A stretch of 64,000 nt of DNA from Nonlabens spongiae (lineage in GTDB: Bacteria; Bacteroidota; Bacteroidia; Flavobacteriales; Flavobacteriaceae): NCBI RefSeq assembly GCF_002117125.1, contig NZ_CP019344.1:1950501-2014500 (forward strand), written 5' to 3'. A program made the position numbers and the translations under genes. A model generated the notes under the pieces. It had not been told where the DNA came from and searched no databases. It saw only the letters and a program-made list of their open reading frames with translations. Below, piece by piece: positions 25,494 through 33,462 of this stretch. Numbering within the stretch: position 1 is the stretch's first letter; every line of letters begins with the position of its first letter.

Positions 25494-26500
25494 TACCAGT
25501 CTTTCTCAGATTTTACCGCCTTGCCTTTGGCTTTTTTAGCATTTACTTTTTCTTGGATTTTCTGTTCTTCGTTATTCATGGCTTCCAGCAACTGTCTGGC
25601 TTGCTGTGGCGTTAATTTACCAGCCTGGCGTTGTGGTGCTTTTCTATCCTGCTCTTTAGGATTTCCGTCACCATCTTTCCCATCTTGGTTTTTACCCTTC
25701 TCGTCTTCCTTTTTCTTGCCGTCGTCACCTTCATTCTGGTCGCCGTCTTTTTTATCGTCGCCCTGATCTTTATTCCCATCAGAATTCTCATCTTGATCAC
25801 CTTGATCGTTTTTATCCTGTTCCTCACCGTCCTCTTTGTCGTCCTGATCTTGATTGTCATCACCGCCGACACCGCCGCCTCCTTGCTTTTCTTCTTCCTT
25901 TTTGGCAAGTGCTAGATTATAGCGGGTTTCGTCGTCTGTCGGGTCGTTACGCAAAGCATTTTTATAAGCTTCCACAGCTTCTTTGAACTGTTTGTTTTCA
26001 AATAGCGTGTTGCCCGCGTTGTGGTAGATTTTATGCTTTTCTTCCTTGGTGGTTGCTGCCTCAGCGGCTGCTTGGTAATCATTGCTCGCCTCAAAACGAC
26101 GCTCCTTATTGAAATGTAAATTTCCTAGATTATAGGAAGCTCCCGCTGCTTCTGGGTTTAAGGCGACGGCTTTTTTATAGGCAGCTTCGGCAAGTGCATC
26201 GTTGCCCGCTTCTGCCTCTTCTTGAGCGGTCTTTAAGGCGCGCTCGTATTCAATATTTTGTAATGGTGCTTGTGATTGTTGCGCTTTTCCTCCTACGCTT
26301 ATTCCTAAAAATAGTATTAGAAATAGGCACGCTTTCGCGAAAGCGGGAACACCAAAAACATTTTGCAGGCTACGGCGGACAGGCGCGAAAGCGAGACCCA
26401 TAAAAACACCACAAACCAGCATCAGCTTCAACGACTTAACAACACCTTGGGTGCAAGCTTGCTGTATATGTCCATTCAAAGATTTAGTAAATAAAAACAT
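25493..26500 (-). CDS. batC: BatC: TPR protein with long acidic linker
   Basis: 335 residues. TPRs at about 90-205 (EYERALKTAQEEAEAGNDALAEA, ASYNLGNLHFNKERRFEAS, IYHNAGNTLFENKQFKEAV) are followed by about 75 residues of almost only D, E, K, Q, G and N (QDQDDKEDGEEQDKND and similar), then a basic tail (QRQAGKLTPQQARQL, KAKGKAVKSEKDW). The N-terminus is unusual: it has two hydrophobic segments separated by repeat-derived sequence (FGVPAFAKA from the palindrome at 26330), and the true signal peptide is probably the second one (ACLFLILFLGISVGGKAQ). The start position is therefore uncertain. Confidence 0.78.
   Translation of the reverse strand: MFLFTKSLNGHIQQACTQGVVKSLKLMLVCGVFMGLAFAPVRRSLQNVFGVPAFAKACLFLILFLGISVGGKAQQSQAPLQNIEYERALKTAQEEAEAGNDALAEAAYKKAVALNPEAAGASYNLGNLHFNKERRFEASNDYQAAAEAATTKEEKHKIYHNAGNTLFENKQFKEAVEAYKNALRNDPTDDETRYNLALAKKEEEKQGGGGVGGDDNQDQDDKEDGEEQDKNDQGDQDENSDGNKDQGDDKKDGDQNEGDDGKKKEDEKGKNQDGKDGDGNPKEQDRKAPQRQAGKLTPQQARQLLEAMNNEEQKIQEKVNAKKAKGKAVKSEKDW
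26330..26345. repeat. 16-bp palindrome (coding copy, batC)
   Basis: Perfect copy in the AFAKA frame, immediately before the probable BatC signal peptide. A half-copy (GCGCGAAAGCGAG) follows at about 26380-26393. Confidence 0.9.
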
Positions 26501-26517
26501 CTCTTTACTGTTTTTGT

Positions 26518-26533
26518 CCCGATAGCTATCGGG
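26518..26533. repeat. CCCGATAGCTATCGGG hairpin
   Basis: Perfect 16-bp palindrome in the batB-batC gap followed by TTGTTTTTGATTTTAATT, resembling the hairpin plus (ATTTTG) arm of composite elements A and C; probably a truncated copy. Confidence 0.7.
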
Positions 26534-26559
26534 ATTGTCTTTGTTTTTGATTTTAATTC

Positions 26560-27591
26560 CTATTCATTAAAAAGATTCAATTTTCTGACCCAGCCGGTCT
26601 TGCGCTCCAGATAGAAAACGTCCAGCACGATAAAAAACAAACCGAATGCCAAAAACCACTGATACTGCGATTCAAAATCTGCATACTGCTGGGATTCAAA
26701 TTCAGTCTTGTCGATTCCAGAAAGCTCGGTCTTGAGTTCTTCAATCACATTTGCAGTAATTGTGCCGTCTATGTAAACGCCGTTTCCAGCCTCTGCGATT
26801 TCTGTCAAATTTTCCTGAACCAACTTGGTGATCACCGTTTTTCCCTCACGATCCTTCTTGAATTCCTTGACGATACCGTTGCGCTTTATGGGTATGGTAC
26901 CCCCTTTAGGCGTTCCCACGCCTATAGTTATGATTCTGATACCTTTCTCGGCGGCAGCTTCCGCAACGCTCGCAGTCTCGCCTTCATGATCTTCACCGTC
27001 ACTGATGATGACCAATACTTTTGCCGCCTCACTTTCCTCACCGTAATAACTTTCAGCTAGCTGGATTGCCTCGCTGATCGCCGTTCCCTGACTGGAAATG
27101 AGCTCGGTGTTCAGCGATTGCAGAAACATCTTAGCACTTCCATAGTCGGTTGTGATGGGCAGTTGCGGCACGGCACTACCCGCATAAGCAATCAACCCGA
27201 TGCGGTCACTCGCTAGGTTGTTAATTATCTGCGTGACCAGTTGCTGTGATTTTTCCAACCGGTTAGGTGCGATATCCTCAGCGAGCATGGATTTAGAAAC
27301 GTCTACTGCAAAAACAATGTCGACGCCCTCGCGCTTGACGGTTTCCAATTTGGTTCCAGCTTTTAAATTAACGAGTGCAAACACGCAAAACGCAATCCCA
27401 AAACAGATGGTCACCAATTTTAAGATAGGCTTGAACCAAGACCTGTTTGGGATCAAGTGATCTAGCATTTGGCTTTCGGCATATTTCCTTTGTGCGCGAT
27501 ACCTCCAGGCGCTCAAAATCAGAAACAGCACAACCAGCATCGGTATGATGAGCAACATCCAGAAATATTGTTTTTCTTCTAGTAGGTACAT
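26560..27591 (-). CDS. batB: BatB: VWA-domain membrane protein
   Basis: 343 residues. Two N-terminal membrane helices (LLIIPMLVVLFLILSAW; ILKLVTICFGIAFCVFALVNL), a von Willebrand A domain with complete MIDAS (DVSKS at about 97-101, the SSQGTAI Thr, and ISDGEDHEGE Asp), and a C-terminal helix (FLAFGLFFIVLDVFYL). Typical BatB. The MoxR ATPase at the head of the operon is the likely partner acting on VWA proteins. Confidence 0.9.
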   Translation of the reverse strand: MYLLEEKQYFWMLLIIPMLVVLFLILSAWRYRAQRKYAESQMLDHLIPNRSWFKPILKLVTICFGIAFCVFALVNLKAGTKLETVKREGVDIVFAVDVSKSMLAEDIAPNRLEKSQQLVTQIINNLASDRIGLIAYAGSAVPQLPITTDYGSAKMFLQSLNTELISSQGTAISEAIQLAESYYGEESEAAKVLVIISDGEDHEGETASVAEAAAEKGIRIITIGVGTPKGGTIPIKRNGIVKEFKKDREGKTVITKLVQENLTEIAEAGNGVYIDGTITANVIEELKTELSGIDKTEFESQQYADFESQYQWFLAFGLFFIVLDVFYLERKTGWVRKLNLFNE

Positions 27592-27638
27592 GGTTTAGTT
27601 ATCAGTTATTTATTTTTAGTTATTAGTTATTGTGAGTG

Positions 27639-27652
27639 GCGGATAGGTCCGC
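27639..27652. repeat. degenerate GCGGATAGGTCCGC repeat
   Basis: Short relative of the GGCGGATnCnATCCGCC family, preceded by the TTAGTTATCAGTTATTT-like tract typical for that family (27597-27632). Confidence 0.6.
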
Positions 27653-27661
27653 TATTTTAAT

Positions 27662-28120
27662 TTAGTTAATGGTCATAATTCTCTCCTCCAAAAACTCCAT
27701 CAGAGTCTCCTGATCTTCTTTTCTTATTTCTCTAAGGTCGATTTTTTGCAGGTCATTGGAACGTTTGTAAACTTCTAATTGATCTTCCTTTAACTCAATA
27801 CGCTTTATATCTTTATATCTAAGCCCGTAGTGCGTTCTGAAACGATTGATTACAACTCTCACGACTTTGTCATTGTATTTAATAACTCTGGTGTGCCACA
27901 ACTGTTCTGCAAGAGAAATTGACATACCAATCGAACCAATCACCATACATACAGAATATAATATTTCATTCTCCTCAGCCATCATTCCGTATGCCGCAAT
28001 AAAATATGAAACAGCACTAATCAACATCAATGCACCTGGCCATCCGAACCTCTTCTGTTCAATGAACTTTAAAGACTCGTGCTCTCCAGCCGTCGCTTCT
28101 GATATTCTTGATTCTGTCAT
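27662..28120 (-). CDS. small membrane protein between batA and batB
   Basis: 152 residues, no family recognised. Two hydrophobic helices (about 28-70: GALMLISAVSYFIAAYGMM and ILYSVCMVIGSIGMSISL) followed by a short beta-rich cytoplasmic domain (TRVIKYNDKVVRVVINRF, KDIKRIELKEDQLEVY), PH-like in pattern. It sits between batA and batB, flanked on both sides by dispersed repeats, and is not part of the canonical Bat set; it may be a lineage-specific insertion or an accessory Bat component. Confidence 0.65.
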   Translation of the reverse strand: MTESRISEATAGEHESLKFIEQKRFGWPGALMLISAVSYFIAAYGMMAEENEILYSVCMVIGSIGMSISLAEQLWHTRVIKYNDKVVRVVINRFRTHYGLRYKDIKRIELKEDQLEVYKRSNDLQKIDLREIRKEDQETLMEFLEERIMTIN

Positions 28121-28143
28121 TTACTTTTAATCCTTTCTGTATT

Positions 28144-28195
28144 TCGTTCAATTTCTGGCATCCTGACCGCGCTTCGACAGGCTCAGCGTGACAGA
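28144..28195. repeat. TTCGACAGGCTCAGCGTGACA repeat fragment
   Basis: Contains GCGCTTCGACAGGCTCAGCG and is bounded by GGCATCCTGAC / GTGACAGAC. It belongs to the same dispersed class as 32208-32260 and the segment inside the gene at 29321-31060. Confidence 0.6.
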
Positions 28196-28211
28196 CATCT
28201 TCAACATAAAT

Positions 28212-28228
28212 GGCGGATGCGATCCGCC
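28212..28228. repeat. GGCGGATGCGATCCGCC palindrome, copy 1 of a pair
   Basis: Perfect inverted repeat in the batA downstream gap; identical copy 38 bp further right. Confidence 0.85.
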
Positions 28229-28266
28229 CTACGATACTGCAAACTGTCAACCTACAACTGCCTACT

Positions 28267-28283
28267 GGCGGATGCGATCCGCC
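28267..28283. repeat. GGCGGATGCGATCCGCC palindrome, copy 2 of a pair
   Basis: Identical to 28212-28228; the spacer contains AACTGTCAACCTACAACTG. Followed by a GCGGGCTGCGCCCGC palindrome just before the batA stop. Confidence 0.85.
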
Positions 28284-28313
28284 GCTACTGTCCACTCGCG
28301 GGCTGCGCCCGCG

Positions 28314-29324
28314 CTACGCCACCGTCCTAAACACCTTATACTTCAACAACATCTCAACTCCCAAAAGAATCAAAGCTAATAAAACCAGATCGCGATACTT
28401 TTCCTCTACATTGAAAAATTCAAACTGCTCGATCTCGGTTTTTTCCAGCTTGTCTATTTCTGCGTAGATTTCTTCCAGCTTTTTGTTGTTCGTTGCTCTA
28501 AAGTATTCCCCACCGGTGTCTACGGCGATCTGTTTCATCAATTCTTCATCAATTTCTACCGGCATCAATCTGAAATTGAAACTCCCATCCAAATTTCTGG
28601 AATAAGGCGACGGCGCATTTCCATTGGTTCCGATTCCGATCGTGTACACTTTGATGCCATATTCAACAGCAAGCTCACTCGCTATTTTAGGATCGATAAA
28701 ACCGCTGTTGTTAACACCATCCGTCATCAAGATAATTACTTTACTCAATGCTTCACTTTCCTTCAACCGATTCACCGCGGTTGCCAGTCCCATCCCGATT
28801 GCGGTTCCATTTTCCAAAACACCGTCAAAAGCGATGCTGTTCACCGCGCGCAACGACACACTTTTGTCTGTTGTGATGGGAGTTTTTGTGTAGGCTTCAC
28901 CGGCATAGACCACCACTCCTATACGGTCATTGGGTCGGCCGTTGATAAAATCTGCTGCTACCTCTTTTGTAGCTTCAAGGCGATCCGGCTTTAAATCTCG
29001 AGCCAACATACTCGCACTCACATCTACCGCGAGGACTATGTCAATTCCGTTAGTTGTTTTGGTTTTGGTGGTCACATCGGTAGTTTGTGGTCGTGCCATT
29101 GCGGTGATCAATAAGCTTACCGCAAGCAATCGCAAGACCAGCAAAACAGGTCTGAAAGTCGCGAGTAATGATCTGCCAGCTTTGAACCCTTTGATACTGG
29201 AAACCTGAACGTTTGCATTCTGCTTGCGCCACGTCCACAAATAATATCCTATGATCAATGGCAGCAGCAAGAACAGCCAAAACATTTGAGGATCCTGGAA
29301 TTCTATGTTGTTGAACCAATTCAT
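28314..29324 (-). CDS. batA: BatA: VWA-domain membrane protein
   Basis: 336 residues. Two N-terminal helices (MFWLFLLLPLIIGYYLW; FRPVLLVLRLLAVSLLITAMA), VWA domain with MIDAS DVSAS (101-105), Thr in NGTAIGMG and Asp in LMTDGVNNSG, and a C-terminal helix (LVLLALILLGVEMLL). Highly similar in layout to BatB, with which it probably pairs. Its ATG overlaps the end of the upstream BatD-like gene by 4 bp. Confidence 0.92.
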   Translation of the reverse strand: MNWFNNIEFQDPQMFWLFLLLPLIIGYYLWTWRKQNANVQVSSIKGFKAGRSLLATFRPVLLVLRLLAVSLLITAMARPQTTDVTTKTKTTNGIDIVLAVDVSASMLARDLKPDRLEATKEVAADFINGRPNDRIGVVVYAGEAYTKTPITTDKSVSLRAVNSIAFDGVLENGTAIGMGLATAVNRLKESEALSKVIILMTDGVNNSGFIDPKIASELAVEYGIKVYTIGIGTNGNAPSPYSRNLDGSFNFRLMPVEIDEELMKQIAVDTGGEYFRATNNKKLEEIYAEIDKLEKTEIEQFEFFNVEEKYRDLVLLALILLGVEMLLKYKVFRTVA

Positions 29325-31060
29325 GCTCCAGGTTGTTTTTTAGATTCCAATCCCGCTGGAATTTTGATCTCGATGGATTGCTCTATACGTTCCAAAATCA
29401 AGCGACCGTACTCTCTCAGCTCCTCTTCTTCATCATCTTTCTCAACAACGATCATGACTTGCTGCAAACCTCCTGCTTTAGCAAAAAGTAAGATGACATA
29501 TTGATACTCATCACCACCGTGATCTAGGGTTCCAGCCAGCTCAATACCTTTGTTACCATTGATCTCAATTTCATTATCCAGCATCACGATATTAGACGCC
29601 CCTTCTGATTCCATGTTTACGATGAGCGGCTCCATAAATGCATCGGCTTTGAGATCTTCTGGCAATTGCTGCTGGAAGTTCATCGTAGCTACCTGAACCA
29701 TCAAAGGATCCTCCCACTCGCCGTATTCAAAGTTGTTGAATAACGCCACCGCATTTTTGATCTCATCGGGTAAGCTGATGCTGTCATTGCGCACTAGCAC
29801 ATCAGGCGTGGTCAACTGAATTGCAGGAACTCCATAAGTTGTCGTGATCCAGTCTTGTTCATAAAGGTCGCGCAATTCATTTCCAAAAACCTGATCTTTC
29901 ACCTCATCCCAGCCGTCTACATAAATCCAGCTTCCAGCCGCTGCACAAAGCAATACGACTCCAGCCGCAATTCCTATGGCAACTTTTTTAGCCCGACGCT
30001 TCAATTCTTGCTGGCGGCGGTAGCGCGCATCCTGCATCAATTCCTCTTCAGTAGGTGGCGGTAGTACTTGGTGAATGTTGTAGATAATATCGTTAGTGCG
30101 GTTGCGATCTTCCTTGGCGCTGATCGCATCACCTCCCGCTCCTGCAAATTTGATCAAATCTGCCTTGCGCAAAATTTCTTCCAGCGCACGCTCTGTATTT
30201 TGAGTGATACTCATGCCTTTTTCAGACATGGCAATTTTCAACTCACGCAACAGCTGATCCGTCGTACTTTCCAGAGTATGACCGTACACTTTGGAATCAA
30301 TGTATCGGCGCAAAATGTAGGTGAGTTCTGTGTAGTATTCCTTCCATTGGCGGTTTTCCAACAGCCCTTTCTCATCAAGTTTTTGAAGGCGGTACTTAGT
30401 CCATTCGTACGGCTGTAAAGTTTCTTCGTAGGTCTTTTTTTCTCGCTTTCGCGAAAGCGCAAACACCACAAACCCTACTGGAATCAGGAGCAACAACCAC
30501 CACATCCAGCTGTAATCTGGCGGCACGTTAGTCTCCAGTTCCATGGAATCCTTGATTGGGAAAAGTTTTTGTTTAGTGGTGTCTACCACCACCTCGCGCA
30601 CGCTTACTAAAACGGAATCGCTATAAAGTTGGGCGCTATTTTTGAGAATCTTGAGTTGTGGCACCCAGTAATCACCGCTGTCAAATTGTGTGATACCGTA
30701 CTGTTTGAAAAGCTTGATCTTGTCAGCAACACGTGTGCTGTCCACAGGGTAACTATTGATCACCTCCATGGCTCCCATGGTTTGTTGCTCTGGGAAAACT
30801 ACCAAATCCTGTAAAGTTGCTTCAACGGTGATGCCCAGTTTTATCTCCTCGCCTATCTTGATCAGATCGCGATCTACCGTAGTAGGCACCTGTAGGCTGT
30901 CTGGAACTTGTATTTGAAATGAGGGCGTTTCGGCTCCGCTCAACGACCACATTTCGACTCCGTGGTTGCCGAGCGTAGTCGAGGTACTCAACGACTTCGC
31001 AATTGAGGGGTTTGCCAATACGATTAAAAACAGAAATATGTAGGTCAGTCGTTTTCTCAT
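29321..31060 (-). CDS. BatD-like/DUF4381-type membrane protein of the Bat operon
   Basis: 579 residues. A signal peptide (LTYIFLFLIVLANPSIA) and a short beta domain (IQVPDSLQVPTTVDRDLIKIGEEIKLGI) precede a first helix (WMWWLLLLIPVGFVVFAL), a DUF4381-like helical part (YTELTYILRRYIDSKVYGHTLESTT), a second helix (IGIAAGVVLLCAAAGSWIYV) and a C-terminal periplasmic domain. Two repeats entered the gene: the palindrome at 30444 encodes ALSRKR right after helix 1, and a 67-bp dispersed repeat encodes residues about 24-46 directly after the signal peptide (LSTSTTLGNHGVEMW). Overlaps batA and the DUF58 gene by 4 bp each. Confidence 0.75.
   Translation of the reverse strand: MRKRLTYIFLFLIVLANPSIAKSLSTSTTLGNHGVEMWSLSGAETPSFQIQVPDSLQVPTTVDRDLIKIGEEIKLGITVEATLQDLVVFPEQQTMGAMEVINSYPVDSTRVADKIKLFKQYGITQFDSGDYWVPQLKILKNSAQLYSDSVLVSVREVVVDTTKQKLFPIKDSMELETNVPPDYSWMWWLLLLIPVGFVVFALSRKREKKTYEETLQPYEWTKYRLQKLDEKGLLENRQWKEYYTELTYILRRYIDSKVYGHTLESTTDQLLRELKIAMSEKGMSITQNTERALEEILRKADLIKFAGAGGDAISAKEDRNRTNDIIYNIHQVLPPPTEEELMQDARYRRQQELKRRAKKVAIGIAAGVVLLCAAAGSWIYVDGWDEVKDQVFGNELRDLYEQDWITTTYGVPAIQLTTPDVLVRNDSISLPDEIKNAVALFNNFEYGEWEDPLMVQVATMNFQQQLPEDLKADAFMEPLIVNMESEGASNIVMLDNEIEINGNKGIELAGTLDHGGDEYQYVILLFAKAGGLQQVMIVVEKDDEEEELREYGRLILERIEQSIEIKIPAGLESKKQPGA
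30444..30459. repeat. 16-bp palindrome (coding copy, BatD-like)
   Basis: Perfect copy; encodes LSRKR just after a membrane helix, where the basic residues can act as stop-transfer signal. Confidence 0.95.
30928..30994. repeat. dispersed repeat inside a coding region
   Basis: Reverse complement contains GTGGTCGTTGAGCGGAGCC, nearly identical to GTGGTCATTGAGCGGAGCC at 32225-32243. In frame within the signal-peptide-proximal part of the BatD-like protein. Confidence 0.8.
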
Positions 31061-31920
31061 CGTGCCTTGAAGTATCCCAAAAGTTTTTTTGTGTAATTCT
31101 CTCTAGTTTCCAGATCAATGGCACCTGCATCTGAGCGGGTGAAAGCGTTTTTGAAATAAGCTGCACATTCTTTATGGAACGCAGCATAATTTCTGCGCAA
31201 ACTGCGGCTACTGGTGTTGATGAGTTGCGTTTTTCCGGTCTCTTGATCTGTAAAAGAAACCAGTCCCAGATTGGGCATCTCGGTCTCGCGGTGGTCATAA
31301 ATGCGCACTCCCGTTACATCATGTTTGCGTCCGACGATTTGCAACGCCTTCTGATAATCTGTATTCATGAAATCAGACATCACAAAAACGATGGCTTTTT
31401 TCTTGAGCACACCGCCTAGATATTCCAACGCTTGAACAATATTGGTGGTCTTATGCGACGGCTTGTATTCCAGTAATTCTCTAATAATTCTCAGGATATG
31501 AAACCTTCCTTTTTTGGGAGGTACAAAAAGCTCTACTTGATCGGAGAAAAGTAGTAACCCAACCTTATCATTGTTCTGTAATGCGCTAAAAGCAAGCGTG
31601 GCGCACATCTCGGTGATAATTTCTTTCTTTAGTTGCTCTTGTGTTCCAAACAATGTAGAAGCACTCACATCGGCAACTAGCATTAAGGTCAGCTCACGTT
31701 CTTCTTCAAAAATCTTGATGTGCGGCTCCCCAGCTCGAGCGGTCACGTTCCAGTCAATATTACGTACATCGTCTCCATACTGATACTGACGGACCTCGCT
31801 AAAAGTCATTCCACGACCTTTGAAAGCACTATGGTACTCGCCACCAAAAACCGCATCGCTCAACCGACGGGTTTTGATCTCGATCTTCCGGACTTTTTTA
31901 AGTAGTTCTTTTGTATCCAT
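31057..31920 (-). CDS. DUF58 domain protein (VWA-like) of the Bat operon
   Basis: 287 residues, cytoplasmic. DUF58 marks: RRLSDAVFGGEYHSAFKGRGMTFSEVR, YQYGDDVRNIDWNVTAR, then a VWA-like fold with MLVADVSASTLFG and FVMSDFMNTDY. Such proteins are encoded next to MoxR ATPases across bacteria and are thought to be their adaptor or target. It overlaps the next gene by 4 bp. A 435-bp repeat-rich gap separates it from moxR, so an internal promoter is possible. Confidence 0.9.
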   Translation of the reverse strand: MDTKELLKKVRKIEIKTRRLSDAVFGGEYHSAFKGRGMTFSEVRQYQYGDDVRNIDWNVTARAGEPHIKIFEEERELTLMLVADVSASTLFGTQEQLKKEIITEMCATLAFSALQNNDKVGLLLFSDQVELFVPPKKGRFHILRIIRELLEYKPSHKTTNIVQALEYLGGVLKKKAIVFVMSDFMNTDYQKALQIVGRKHDVTGVRIYDHRETEMPNLGLVSFTDQETGKTQLINTSSRSLRRNYAAFHKECAAYFKNAFTRSDAGAIDLETRENYTKKLLGYFKAR

Positions 31921-32047
31921 GTGGTGCTCGCTTTGCTCGCGGGTGGTTAGTTAACGGTTAATTGTTAATAGTTATAAGATTTGATGGTTTGGGTTTCTAT
32001 TTGATCCTTGATTTTAGTTGTAAGTTCTTCGTTGATAGTTGTTAGGT

Positions 32048-32097
32048 CTTTCGTTATTCGCCTTTCGTTATTCGCCTTTCGTTATTCGCCTTTCGTT
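32048..32097. repeat. 14-bp tandem repeat CTTTCGTTATTCGC, 3.6 copies
   Basis: Three perfect head-to-tail units and a partial fourth unit. Confidence 0.95.
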
Positions 32098-32207
32098 TTT
32101 TGCTATTCGGTTGAATGCTGATTTTAAATTCTAAGTCGTTAGTCCTAAACTTTACTTTGTCAGTCTGAGCTTGTCGAAGACGATTTGACATCTAAAAAGT
32201 GAGCTTT

Positions 32208-32260
32208 GACACCCTTCGACTCCGTGGTCATTGAGCGGAGCCGAAATGCTCAGGGAACAT
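32208..32260. repeat. TTCGACTCCGTGGTCATTGAGC dispersed repeat
   Basis: Intergenic copy of the repeat also present, inverted, inside the gene at 29321-31060; flanked by GTCAGTCTGAGC / GCTCAGCTTGACA inverted ends. Confidence 0.75.
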
Positions 32261-32337
32261 GCTCAGCTTGACAGCTTCACGGTCAGCTAACAACTTACAA
32301 CCAGCAACAATTAACTTTTAACCATTAACTGATAACT

Positions 32338-32354
32338 GGCGGATGCCATCCGCC
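32338..32354. repeat. GGCGGATGCCATCCGCC palindrome
   Basis: Ends 1 bp from the moxR stop codon; with the preceding AACTGATAACT tract it may have replaced the native terminator. Confidence 0.8.
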
Positions 32355-32355
32355 C

Positions 32356-33357
32356 CTACGGCACCTCGATAGTATTCACAATCTTGTTCACGATATCCTC
32401 AGTCGTGTAGTTTTCCGCCTCGGCTTCATAGGTAATTCCGATTCTGTGACGTAATACGTCAAGCACTACGGCACGTACATCTTCTGGAACGACGTAGCCA
32501 CGACGTTTGATGAAAGCGTAACATTTAGCGGCTTTGGCAAGATTGATCGAACCACGAGGAGATGCTCCAAAACTGATCAACGGCTTCAAATCCTCCAGCT
32601 TATACTTCTCTGGATAACGTGTCGCAAAAATGATGTCAAGAATATATCTTTCAATTTTCTCATCCATGTAAACCAACTCCACCGCTTCTTGAGCTCTCAA
32701 AATCTGCTCTGGCGACACTACTGCATTGGGTACCGGGAAGTCTTTCTTCAAGTTGGCGCGCATGATATACTGTTCGTCAGCAAGCGTAGGGTAATCGATC
32801 ACCGTTTTCAACATGAAACGGTCCATTTGCGCCTCAGGCAATGGGTACGTTCCTTCTTGGTCTACTGGGTTTTGGGTCGCCATTACAAGAAATGGTTTCT
32901 GCAACGGGAAGGTGGTCTCACCGATGGTCACCTGCTTTTCCTGCATGGCCTCCAGCAAAGCACTCTGAACCTTTGCCGGTGCACGGTTAATCTCATCGGT
33001 AAGGACAAAGTTGGCAAAAATCGGTCCTTTTTTGATGGAGAAATCGGCGTCTTTTACGTTATAGATCAAGGTTCCTACGACGTCGGCTGGTAAGAGGTCT
33101 GGTGTAAACTGAATTCTTGAAAAAGATCCATTAACGGACTTAGAAAGCGTATTAATCGCGAGGGTTTTTGCCAGTCCTGGAACACCTTCTAACAAAATAT
33201 GTCCCCTACCCAGCAGACCGATGAGCAATCGCTCCACCATGTATTTTTGCCCTACGATTACTTTATTCATCTCATTTACAAGCAAATCAACAAATTGACT
33301 TTCCTGAGCCACTTTTTCATTGATGCTTGCAATATCTACTTGTGTGTTTTGATCCAT
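32356..33357 (-). CDS. MoxR-family AAA+ ATPase
   Basis: 333 residues, first gene of the Bat operon. Walker A GVPGLAKT (58-65), Walker B LTDEINRAPAKVQSALLEAMQE, sensor 1 MATQNPVDQEGTYPLPEAQMDRF, sensor 2 region SFGASPRGSINLAKAAK. MoxR ATPases act as chaperones that mature or insert metal/cofactor into VWA-containing partners; here those partners would be the DUF58 protein, BatA and BatB. Confidence 0.95.
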   Translation of the reverse strand: MDQNTQVDIASINEKVAQESQFVDLLVNEMNKVIVGQKYMVERLLIGLLGRGHILLEGVPGLAKTLAINTLSKSVNGSFSRIQFTPDLLPADVVGTLIYNVKDADFSIKKGPIFANFVLTDEINRAPAKVQSALLEAMQEKQVTIGETTFPLQKPFLVMATQNPVDQEGTYPLPEAQMDRFMLKTVIDYPTLADEQYIMRANLKKDFPVPNAVVSPEQILRAQEAVELVYMDEKIERYILDIIFATRYPEKYKLEDLKPLISFGASPRGSINLAKAAKCYAFIKRRGYVVPEDVRAVVLDVLRHRIGITYEAEAENYTTEDIVNKIVNTIEVP

Positions 33358-33462
33358 TATGGGTGCGTTTGGTTTACACTTTTCTTAACCTGCAAAATGT
33401 CGTTTTCTTTTGCGCCGCTAAGTTAATCAACGGTTAATTAAAGAAAATGAGTGTTAACGGAG

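Larger units (their letters stand above)
31921..32355. other. 435-bp repeat-rich gap between moxR and the DUF58 gene
   Basis: No coding frame. It contains AGTTAACGGTTAATTG-like tracts, the 14-bp tandem repeat at 32048-32097, a TTCGACTCCGTGG dispersed repeat (about 32159-32275), more AACTGATAACTG tracts and the GGCGGATGCCATCCGCC palindrome at 32338. At least three repeat families have accumulated at one spot inside an otherwise compact operon. Confidence 0.8.

Noticed and set aside
25631..25915. Plus-strand hydrophobic frame opposite batC (Val/Ile/Leu/Phe-rich)
   Set aside because: It is the antisense of the acidic D/E/K/Q linker codons, which read as hydrophobic residues; not a membrane protein gene.
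28059..28467. Short overlapping frames in the batA downstream gap
   Set aside because: They consist of dispersed repeats and differ in every frame; no start signals or conserved pattern.
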